Assembly: GCA_003220975.1 (NCBI GenBank)
Contig: QHTX01000141.1
Location: 1 to 5,166 of the forward strand
Length of the DNA stretch: 5,166 bases
Origin: Gemmatimonadota bacterium
GTDB lineage: Bacteria > Gemmatimonadota > Gemmatimonadetes > Gemmatimonadales > GWC2-71-9
Reading direction: 5' to 3'
Every line of letters begins with the position of its first letter. Position 1 is the first letter of the stretch. A model generated the notes under the pieces. The model saw only the letters and a program-made list of their open reading frames with translations, searched no databases and was not told the DNA's origin. Position numbers and translations under genes: made by a program. This document shows, piece by piece, positions 1 to 5,166 of this stretch.

Positions 1-24
1 CACTGAGAAAGGAAGGGCGAAGTG

Positions 25-680
25 ATGAACGTCAAGAGCATTCATGCGGTGAACCCGCTCGCGACCCTGGCGCTGGTGGCGGGTCTGAGCGCGTGGTTCG
101 CCACGGCGGGCGTCGCTCAGTCCGTTGGCGGCCAGGCATACGGCACGTACGTCAACACGCCGGCCGCCTCGCTGGGCCAGTCTCCTCTCGCGGTGCTGCC
201 GGCGGTCAGCGGAACCGATGGGGACATCGCGTTCGCCGAGGCTGATGCGTCCGGCGTGCCCGGCACGCTATCGACGGAATTCCTCAACAGCACCACGAGC
301 GGTGCGTTGGGGACCGCGGAGGCAGGCGCGCAAAGCACCGCCACCGCGGCCGCCATCAACATTCTGAACGGCCTGATCACGGCGGACGGCTTGGTCGCCA
401 ACGTCGTGAGCAGTCGCACCGCGAGCGGGGCCGCGAGCCGGTGACCTCGGGCGATGCAGCGGTGGATCCCAACACCAACATCACCCTGCCGGGCGTCGGC
501 TACGTCGTCCTGAACGAGCAGATCCCGACGGGCGACGGTGTGACGAGCAGCGGCATGACGGTGAACATGATCCATGTGTTCGAGCAGAGCCCGATCCTTG
601 GCTTGCTGGGGCAGATCATCGGGTACCAAACCGTCGGCGAGATCATCGTAGGGTCGGCGACCAGTTCCGTAGGTCCGTGA
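25..680 (+). CDS. Secreted choice-of-anchor P-like protein, frameshifted
   Basis: The product looks like an exported surface or secreted protein of the choice-of-anchor P type; its molecular function is unknown. I chose ATG 25 (GTG 22 is an adjacent alternative) because an AGGAAG-like ribosome binding site sits at 10-15. The N-terminus has a weakly basic start, a hydrophobic stretch (LATLALVAGLSAWF) and a likely signal-peptidase site near AGVA/QS. The mature part contains motifs I associate with this family: GTYVNT, SPLAVLPAVSG, AAINILNGLITADG, then PNTNITLPGVGYVVLNEQ, MTVNMIHVFE and EIIVGSATSSV. The first half (to 444) and second half (from about 441) are in different frames, so a frameshift lies near 420-460. 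The spacing between LITADG and PNTNI looks short for the family, which suggests a loss of 3n+1 bases rather than one base. No C-terminal anchor is visible. A GTG at 441 overlaps the first stop (GTGA), so two coupled ORFs are formally possible. Family call from remembered consensus; moderately sure. Confidence 0.65.
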
Positions 681-697
681 CGGCCCGTAGCGGCCGT
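680..697 (+). terminator. Small hairpin just after the first gene; weak terminator candidate
   Basis: ACGGCC (680-685) and GGCCGT (692-697) form a perfect 6-bp GC-rich stem around a 6-nt loop. The stem begins at the last base of the TGA of the upstream gene. No T tract follows, so it is not a canonical intrinsic terminator; it may only stabilise the mRNA end. Confidence 0.25.
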
Positions 698-875
698 CCG
701 AGTATAGGCGGGGGGAGTACGGGTCGAGCACGTTGACCATTCGCGGATTGCGTTCTGCCGTTGCGCCTGCGCGAGCGGTGGAACCCCGATGGTGGCCCGG
801 CTCCCCACGCTATTTTTTGGTGCAGTGCGAAAAGACGTTCCGCCCCAATCTGTCGCATCGGGGTCTCAGAACACC

Positions 876-890
876 GTGACCTCACGTCAC
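876..890. promoter_or_regulatory. Perfect dyad GTGAC-N5-GTCAC, candidate upstream activator site
   Basis: GTGAC (876-880) and GTCAC (886-890) are exact reverse complements separated by CTCAC. The centre lies about 83 bases upstream of the transcription start predicted from the -24/-12 promoter. That is within the range where sigma-54 activators usually bind, and dyads of this size suit Fis-type helix-turn-helix dimers such as the one encoded at the end of the regulator gene. Binding is inferred; only the symmetry and position are seen. Confidence 0.4.
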
Positions 891-939
891 AACGTCCTGT
901 GAGTCAATGGGTTACGGTGGCAGTGCCGCAACAAGCAAT

Positions 940-955
940 TGGCACTAGCCTTGCT
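940..955 (+). promoter_or_regulatory. Sigma-54 (RpoN) -24/-12 promoter of the rsb operon
   Basis: TGGCAC at 940-945 and TTGCT at 951-955 are separated by exactly five bases, giving the canonical GG-N10-GC spacing and matching the consensus TGGCAC-N5-TTGCW. Transcription would begin about 12 bases after the GC, near 966, leaving a leader of about 27 bases that holds the ribosome binding site before ATG 993. The position directly ahead of an operon that encodes a sigma-54 activator strengthens the call. No convincing -35/-10 pair is seen here. Confidence 0.8.
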
Positions 956-992
956 GTTGCGTGGGGGCAACATTCTCCGTTCAGGACGGACC

Positions 993-1904
993 ATGGCCAC
1001 CAGGTCGAAGGAGCAGCGGGAGTCGCCGCCTGCCGGCATCCCCATGCACACGCAGGACACGGCCGCGTTGTTGCGCGAGCTCGTGGCCCACCTGCGGCAG
1101 AACCGCACCGAACTGCGCGAAGAGTGGGCCCGCCGGATCACCCGGGCCCAGCTGCTCACGGCGATGACCGAAGAGGAGATCTTCGCCGAGGCGACGTCGG
1201 TGTACGACAACTACGTCGAAGCGCTCGAGACCGGGACCTTCGAAGCGCTGCAAGCGTACGCGCGCAACCTGTCGGAGCGCATCATTCCGCGGGGCGTCGA
1301 GACGCACGAAGTCCTCGGGATCGTGCTGCTGCTGCGCGACGTGCTCGCCCGCTCGCTGTTCGGCAAGTACCAGGAGGACTTCGACAAGCTGAACCGCATT
1401 CTCGACGCCTACGAGCCCGCGGCCAACCGCATCGCCAACACGGTGGCGGTGGGCTTCGTGCAGGAGCGCGAGCGCATCATCCGGCAGCAGCAGGAAGCGA
1501 TCCGCGAGCTGTCCACGCCGGTGCTGCAGGTGCGCGAGCGACTGCTCATTCTGCCGATCATCGGCGTCATCGACCCGCAACGCGCCCGCCAGCTGACCGA
1601 GCAGCTGCTGCAGGCCATCCGCACGAATCGCGCGAAGGTGGTCGTGATCGACATCACCGGTGTCGCGGCCATGGACTCGAACGTCGCGAACCACCTGGTG
1701 CAGACCGTCGAGGCCTCGCGCCTGCTGGGCGCCACGGTGATCGTCACCGGCCTCTCGCCCGAGATCGCGCAGACGCTCGTGACCATCGGCGTGGATCTGA
1801 GCGAGATGGCGACGGTGGGCGACCTGCAGGGCGGCATCGAGGAAGCGGAGCGGTTGCTCGGCTACAAGGTATTGCCGTTGGAAGAGCTGACGCCCAAGGC
1901 GTGA
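993..1904 (+). CDS. rsbR: RsbR-type stressosome scaffold and sensor protein
   Basis: This is a 303-residue co-antagonist of RsbT. RsbR proteins build the stressosome with RsbS; their N-terminal domains project outward and are thought to sense signals. Residues about 20-165 are mostly helical and resemble the RsbRD-type N-terminal domain (LRELVAHLRQNR, YDNYVEALETG, ERIIPRGVETHEVLG, LFGKYQEDFDKLN), not a haem globin. A linker helix with the conserved IRELSTPVLQV (170-180) leads to a STAS domain (about 184-292) with LPIIGVIDPQRARQL, VVIDITGVAAMDSNVA and SPEIAQTLVTIGVDLS. Aligned by eye with B. subtilis RsbRA, the T205 position is Ser229 and the T171 position is Pro195. ATG 993 is chosen because AGGA at 983-986 precedes it; ATG 1044 lacks a site, and the longer TTG 939 frame falls inside the sigma-54 promoter. 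It is the first gene of the operon, with rsbS three bases downstream. Confidence 0.92.
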   Translation: MATRSKEQRESPPAGIPMHTQDTAALLRELVAHLRQNRTELREEWARRITRAQLLTAMTEEEIFAEATSVYDNYVEALETGTFEALQAYARNLSERIIPRGVETHEVLGIVLLLRDVLARSLFGKYQEDFDKLNRILDAYEPAANRIANTVAVGFVQERERIIRQQQEAIRELSTPVLQVRERLLILPIIGVIDPQRARQLTEQLLQAIRTNRAKVVVIDITGVAAMDSNVANHLVQTVEASRLLGATVIVTGLSPEIAQTLVTIGVDLSEMATVGDLQGGIEEAERLLGYKVLPLEELTPKA

Positions 1905-1907
1905 CCC

Positions 1908-2306
1908 GTGGACGTCCCGATCCTCAAGCAGGGTCACTTTCTCATCGCTTCGATTCAGTCGGCCCTCTCCGACGCCGATCTCTCGCAGCTGCGGGAGAAG
2001 CTGATCGAGCGAGTCGGCCGGTTCCGCGCCCGCGGCGTGATCGTGGACGTGACCGCGCTCGACGTGATGGACTCGTTCGCCGTACGGACGCTGCGGGACA
2101 TCGCGCACATGGCGCGGCTCCGGGGCGCGGAAACGGTGATCGTGGGCATCCAACCTGAGGTCGCCTTCGCGATGGTGCAGCTCGGGTTGACTCTCAAGGG
2201 CATCTCGACGGCCCTCGACCTGGAAGAGGGCCTCGCCTTTCTCAACCAGCACACCCAGGGGCGGCTCGACGAGAAGGGCGAACGTGGACGCATCGAGCGT
2301 GGCTGA
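1908..2306 (+). CDS. rsbS: RsbS stressosome core STAS protein
   Basis: RsbS is the single-domain STAS antagonist that forms the stressosome core with RsbR and holds RsbT until it is phosphorylated. The 132-residue product starts at GTG 1908, three bases after rsbR, with AAGG at 1896-1899 as ribosome binding site. The family opening is present (VPILKQGHFLIASIQ), as are the switch region LDVMDSFAV, with Ser56 at the position of the serine phosphorylated by RsbT (Ser59 in B. subtilis), and the later motifs IVGIQPEVAFAMVQLGL and STALDLEEGL. The C-terminal tail after about residue 112 is charged (QGRLDEKGERGRIERG) and makes the protein slightly longer than the usual 120 or so residues. Its coding sequence overlaps the start of rsbT by 23 bases, which points to translational coupling. 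Confidence 0.94.
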   Translation: MDVPILKQGHFLIASIQSALSDADLSQLREKLIERVGRFRARGVIVDVTALDVMDSFAVRTLRDIAHMARLRGAETVIVGIQPEVAFAMVQLGLTLKGISTALDLEEGLAFLNQHTQGRLDEKGERGRIERG

Positions 2307-2709
2307 CCAGCTGCGCGTCGAGATCGCGTCGGACGTCGACGTGGTGCAGGCGCGCCAGCACGGGCGGGAGCTCGCCGCCGGCGCCGGGTTCTCGACCGGC
2401 GACCAGACGGTCATCGCCGCCGCCATCTCGGAGGTCGCCCGCAACATCCTGATGTACGCGAAACGCGGGGAGATCTCCCTGGGCGTGGTCGCGAACGGCG
2501 ACCAGCAGGGCGTGGTCATCGTCGCGCGCGATCAGGGCCCCGGCATCCCCGACGTGTCGCGGGCGTTGCAGGACGGGTACTCTACCTCGGGGGGGCTGGG
2601 ACTCGGCCTCCCGGGCGCGCGGCGCCTGATGGACGACTTCGACATCGCCTCGGTCGTGGGACAGGGGACGACCGTGACGATGCGGAAGTGGCGGCGACTC
2701 CCGTCCTGA
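2284..2709 (+). CDS. rsbT: RsbT serine/threonine kinase (GHKL ATPase)
   Basis: RsbT is the switch kinase that phosphorylates RsbS and RsbR and, once released, activates a downstream target (RsbU in Bacillus). The 141-residue length is normal. ATP-binding motifs are complete: N box ISEVARNILMYA with Asn54, G1 box DQGPGIPD with Asp83, G2 box STSGGLGLGLPGARRLMD at about 100-116, and a final GQGTTVTM. GTG 2284 is preferred because GAAGGG lies just upstream at 2273-2278; GTG 2299 is in frame but has no comparable site. The gene overlaps rsbS and ends seven bases before rsbX. No RsbU-like phosphatase is in this window, so the target of free RsbT is open. Confidence 0.94.
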   Translation: MDASSVADQLRVEIASDVDVVQARQHGRELAAGAGFSTGDQTVIAAAISEVARNILMYAKRGEISLGVVANGDQQGVVIVARDQGPGIPDVSRALQDGYSTSGGLGLGLPGARRLMDDFDIASVVGQGTTVTMRKWRRLPS

Positions 2710-2716
2710 GGGACGA

Positions 2717-3318
2717 TTGCCCGCTCCCACCCTGATCGACTGGGGCGTCGCGCGGTTGACGCTCACCGGGGAGGCCGAGTCGGGGGACCTCCACTTGGTG
2801 CGTGCGGTGCGGAGCGGCGTGCTGGTGTCCGTCGTGGACGGCCTCGGGCACGGCGCCGAGGCGGCCGCGGCGGCGCGGGCCGCGGTCGCCGCGTTGACTC
2901 GCTACGCCGACGAGTCCGTGCTGCCGCTGCTGTCCCGCTGCCACGAGGCGCTGCACGGAACCCGCGGCGTCGTGATGAACGTCGCGGTGTTCGATCGTGT
3001 CGACGCGTCCATGACGTGGCTCGGCGTCGGCAACGTCGAGGGCGTGCTGCTGTACACCGACCCGGGGGCACGCGGGGCCCGCACGACGTTGATGACGCGC
3101 GGCGGCATCGTCGGCTCGGAGTTGCCGCCATCTCGCTCACCCCGGGGGACACGCTCATCTTCGCCACCGACGGCATCAAGGACGGGTTCAGCGACGGCCT
3201 GCCGGCCGAGGCGGCGCCGCAAGAGCTCGCCGATCACATCCTCGCGCGCCACGGCAAGGGGACGGATGACGCCCTCGTGCTGGTCGCGCGGTACGTGGGC
3301 GCCGGGGCTGCCGGGTGA
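2717..3318 (+). CDS. rsbX: RsbX-type PP2C phosphatase, frameshifted
   Basis: RsbX-type phosphatases remove phosphate from RsbS and RsbR and so reset the stressosome. The first part, from TTG 2717 (GAGGGA at 2708-2713 as a close ribosome binding site), shows ESGDLHLV with Asp24, VVDGLGHG with Asp41, GTRGVVMNVAVFD, WLGVGNVEG and TRGGIVGSELP. The second part continues in another frame with AAISLTPGDTLIFATDGI, KDGFSDGL and GTDDALVLVAR, ending at TGA 3316-3318. Together they give a complete SpoIIE/PP2C-like fold with its metal-binding aspartates. The break lies between about 3115 and 3150. Roughly five residues usually present between the GSELP-like motif and the PGDTL strand seem missing, so a deletion of 3n+1 bases larger than one is likely. 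If real, the mutation would truncate the phosphatase and leave its last metal-binding part untranslated. The stop overlaps the ATG of the next gene by one base. Confidence 0.8.
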
Positions 3319-4722
3319 TGGCACACGTGTCGACACATCCCTCGCCGTCGCCCGCCGCGCCCCGGAAAGAGAACGGTCCGCCGTTACGGATCCTCGTGGT
3401 CGCGGCCGAGGAGGGCGGCGGCCTCGTGCAGAGCGCGCGCCAGTGGGCCGGGGACGCCGGGCTCGAGCTGGAGACGGCACCGGACCTGCCCCGTGCCGTG
3501 CGGCAGCTCGCCGCGAAGCGCTGGGACGTCGTGCTCGCACTGCTCGGCGAGCACGCCGATGAGGACCTGGCCTGGTGGGTGGACGCGTTGCGCGGCGCGA
3601 GCGGCAGCCCGCGGCTCGTCGCCGCCGCCCAGGCGCCCTCGATGGGCCTCGTGCTGCGCGCCGAGAAGCTGGGGGTGCTCGACCTCCTCTCCCTCCCGTT
3701 GCGTCGGGACGATCTGCTGCAGGCGCTGCGCCGCGTCCGCGCCGCCGCCGCTGAAGTGCCGGTCGCCCTGCCCGCGGTCGAGCATCATGCCGTCGGGCCC
3801 TACGCCCTGGTCGGCCAGAGCCCCGCGATGCTCGAGGTCTACAAGCTCATGGCGCGCGTCGCGGCGAGCGAGGCGACCGTGCTCGTCCAGGGCGAGTCGG
3901 GGACGGGCAAGGAGGTCGTGGCCCGCGCCATCCATCAGAACGGCGCGGAGGCCGCGGGGCCGTTCGTCGCGGTCAACTGCGCCGCCATTCCCGAGAACCT
4001 GCTCGAGAGCGAGCTGTTCGGGCACGAGAAGGGCTCCTTCACGGGCGCCATCACGCGCAAGTTCGGTCGGTTCGAGCAGGCCGGGAGCGGCACGCTGTTC
4101 CTCGACGAAGTCGCGGACATGAGCCTCGCGCTGCAGGCGAAGATCCTGCGTGCCGTGCAGGAGCGCGAGATCGAGCGGGTCGGCGGCGAGGAGACGATCC
4201 CGGTGGACGTGCGGCTGATCGCCGCGACCAACCGCGACCTGCGCGAGCAGATCACTCAGGGCCGGTTCCGCGAGGACCTGTACTACCGGCTGGCGGTCGT
4301 GATGATCCGCTTGCCGAGGCTGGCGGACCGCGGTGACGATCTCGTACTGCTCACCGCCTACTTCGTGCGCCAGTTCGCCGAGCGCTACCGGAAGCAGGTC
4401 CGCGCGATCTCCGATCGGGCGCTGGACTTGCTGCGCAACCACGCGTGGGTCGGGAACGTGCGAGAGCTGCGCAACGTGATCGAGCGCGCCGTCATCGTCG
4501 CGACCGACACCACGCTGCGGGCGGAGCACTTGCCGGACGAGCTCCGGGGCGAGGAGGCCGCGCTCCCGGCCGTCGGGCGCACACCTGACGCTGGCCGAGC
4601 TCGAGGCGCGCCACATCGCGCGCGTGCTGGCCCACACCAGCGGGCAGATCGGGGCTGCCGCCGAGATCCTCGGGATCCACCGCAACACGCTCACCCGCAA
4701 GATGAAGGAGTACGGCCTGTGA
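3318..4722 (+). CDS. Sigma-54 activator with degenerate receiver, AAA+ and Fis HTH, frameshifted
   Basis: This NtrC-like enhancer-binding protein would use ATP hydrolysis to open sigma-54 promoter complexes. From ATG 3318 (TGATG overlap with rsbX): residues 23-142 have a receiver-like fold (RILVV, WDVVLAL, GVLDLLSLPL) but the acidic pair is Ala29-Ala30, the phospho-Asp position is Leu75, the Thr position Ala103 and the Lys position Leu126. The AAA+ domain (about 162-410) is complete: Walker A GESGTGKE (192-199), GSFTGA (239-244, usually GAFTGA), Walker B GTLFLDEV (258-265), AATNRDL, and FREDLYYRL with the arginine finger region. WVGNVREL replaces the usual WPGNVREL. After Arg421 (4580) the frame changes by +1: HLTLAELEARHIARVL through HRNTLTRKMKEYGL and TGA 4720-4722 form the Fis helix-turn-helix. 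One extra base near 4578-4584 would explain it, giving 467 residues when corrected. As written, the upstream frame misses the HTH and stays open to the window edge. Confidence 0.87.
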
Positions 4723-5166
4723 GCGCGCCGCTCCCGCCGGTGCGCGTGGAACGGGCGCTCGGGCTGCTCCCCGAGCTCGAAGCGGTCGCGCCGCTGCGGG
4801 CCCTCCTCGTGTCGATCTCCCGTCCCGACGAGCGGTCGTTGTGGTCGAGCTCCGGCCCGTACCTCACGTTGGGCAAACGGGGGATTCAGCCCGACGAGCT
4901 GCGGCGCCACATGCCGCGTGCGTTCCATCAGATCACCCAGCACCTCCAGGCGCTGTACCAGGCATACGTCGAGGCGCTCGACGCGCAGCAACGCAGCGAC
5001 GCGAGTGGGGTCGTCAGGGCGCTGCTCCAGGCGGGACGGCTCGAGGAGGGCGTGGGCCGACCGACGCAGGCGCGGGCGTGGTACGAGGTGGCGCTGCGGG
5101 TGGCCGAGGGGCTGCAGGATCGCCGGCCCGAGGTCCAGTCACTGGAGGCGCTGGGGTGGCTGGCGC
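4719..5166 (+). CDS. TPR-like helical protein, partial (3' end outside window)
   Basis: I do not recognise a precise family. The visible 149 residues start at GTG 4719, which overlaps the TGA of the regulator gene (GTGA) and has a strong AAGGAG at 4705-4710, eight bases upstream. The protein has no signal peptide or membrane segment and is predicted to be mostly helical. Residues about 99-131 (VRALLQAGRLEEG, QARAWYEVALRVAEGL) followed by VQSLEALGWLA resemble tetratricopeptide repeats, in which a short helix pair ends in an ARAWYEVAL-type segment. The N-terminal 90 residues (LLPELEAVAPLRALL, RRHMPRAFHQITQHLQALYQAYVEAL) are helical without a clear match. Position in the operon suggests a cytoplasmic partner of the stressosome or of the sigma-54 regulator; this is inference. 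The gene continues beyond the right edge. Confidence 0.7.
   Translation, partial: MSAPLPPVRVERALGLLPELEAVAPLRALLVSISRPDERSLWSSSGPYLTLGKRGIQPDELRRHMPRAFHQITQHLQALYQAYVEALDAQQRSDASGVVRALLQAGRLEEGVGRPTQARAWYEVALRVAEGLQDRRPEVQSLEALGWLA

Larger units (their letters stand above)
681..992. other. Intergenic regulatory region, no gene seen
   Basis: This 312-base stretch shows no plausible gene on either strand. It contains the hairpin at the end of the first gene, a T6 tract at 813-818 preceded only by a 4-bp GTGG/CCAC stem (792-795 with 805-808), a perfect dyad at 876-890, an imperfect dyad at 911-932, the sigma-54 promoter at 940-955 and the rsbR ribosome binding site near 983-986. Open frames reach into its right part, but the extension begins with a TTG at 939 that overlaps the -24 element and is unlikely to be translated. 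Confidence 0.6.

Noticed and set aside
733..761. TTGACC as a -35 element of a housekeeping promoter.
   Set aside because: No acceptable -10 hexamer is found at 16-18 bases downstream.
792..818. A possible intrinsic terminator ending in T6.
   Set aside because: Only a 4-bp GTGG/CCAC stem precedes the T tract, too weak to call.
939..992. An upstream TTG extension of rsbR.
   Set aside because: TTG 939 overlaps the -24 promoter element and lies upstream of the predicted transcription start; ATG 993 has a ribosome binding site.
761..2158. A long plus-strand frame starting in the intergenic region and overlapping rsbR in another frame.
   Set aside because: Its translation is Arg/Ala/His-rich with no motif and conflicts with the STAS-domain frame of rsbR.
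981..2519. A 512-codon open frame on the minus strand across rsbR, rsbS and rsbT.
   Set aside because: All three plus-strand genes are unmistakable, and the antisense translation shows no domain.
3130..3150. Programmed ribosomal frameshifting in rsbX at the CCCC-GGGGG run.
   Set aside because: It is not a known slippery heptamer type, and residues appear to be missing, which slipping would not explain.
3384..4991. A 535-codon open frame on the minus strand across the sigma-54 regulator.
   Set aside because: It is antisense to a clearly recognised AAA+ domain, has low-complexity Arg/Leu/His-rich translation and no motif; this is a codon-bias shadow in GC-rich DNA.

Overview
The window is GC-rich and reads as one strand of a bacterial stress-signalling operon preceded by an unrelated secreted-protein gene. 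All genes lie on the plus strand. The combination of a stressosome (RsbR-RsbS-RsbT-RsbX), a sigma-54 enhancer-binding protein and a textbook -24/-12 promoter argues against Actinobacteria, which generally lack RpoN. It fits a high-GC soil or aquatic phylum such as Gemmatimonadota, Myxococcota or Acidobacteriota; this is an inference from gene content, not a database match.

Layout. Positions 25-680 hold a secreted protein of the choice-of-anchor P type, split by a frameshift near 440. Positions 681-992 are non-coding and carry a small hairpin after the first gene, a T6 tract, a perfect dyad (GTGAC-N5-GTCAC, 876-890), an imperfect dyad (911-932), a sigma-54 promoter (940-955) and a ribosome binding site. 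From 993 to the right edge there are six tightly packed or overlapping genes: rsbR, rsbS, rsbT, rsbX (frameshifted near 3125), a sigma-54-dependent regulator (frameshifted near 4581) and the start of a TPR-like helical protein that runs off the edge.

How it may work. In known stressosomes RsbR and RsbS form a large scaffold that holds the kinase RsbT. A stimulus makes RsbT phosphorylate the scaffold and leave, and RsbX dephosphorylates it to reset the system. The usual downstream partners (RsbU, RsbV, RsbW, SigB) are absent here. Instead the operon encodes a sigma-54 activator whose receiver domain has lost every residue needed for phosphorylation, so a histidine kinase is unlikely to control it. 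Because the operon itself has a sigma-54 promoter, the simplest model is that the stressosome gates this activator, which then drives its own operon and perhaps a regulon elsewhere. The TPR-like protein could be a partner or sensor. This model is inferred from gene order and lost or kept residues.

Three of the seven genes carry a frameshift in this sequence while rsbR, rsbS and rsbT are intact. The domains on both sides of each break are well conserved, so sequencing or assembly errors are a real possibility alongside recent decay.
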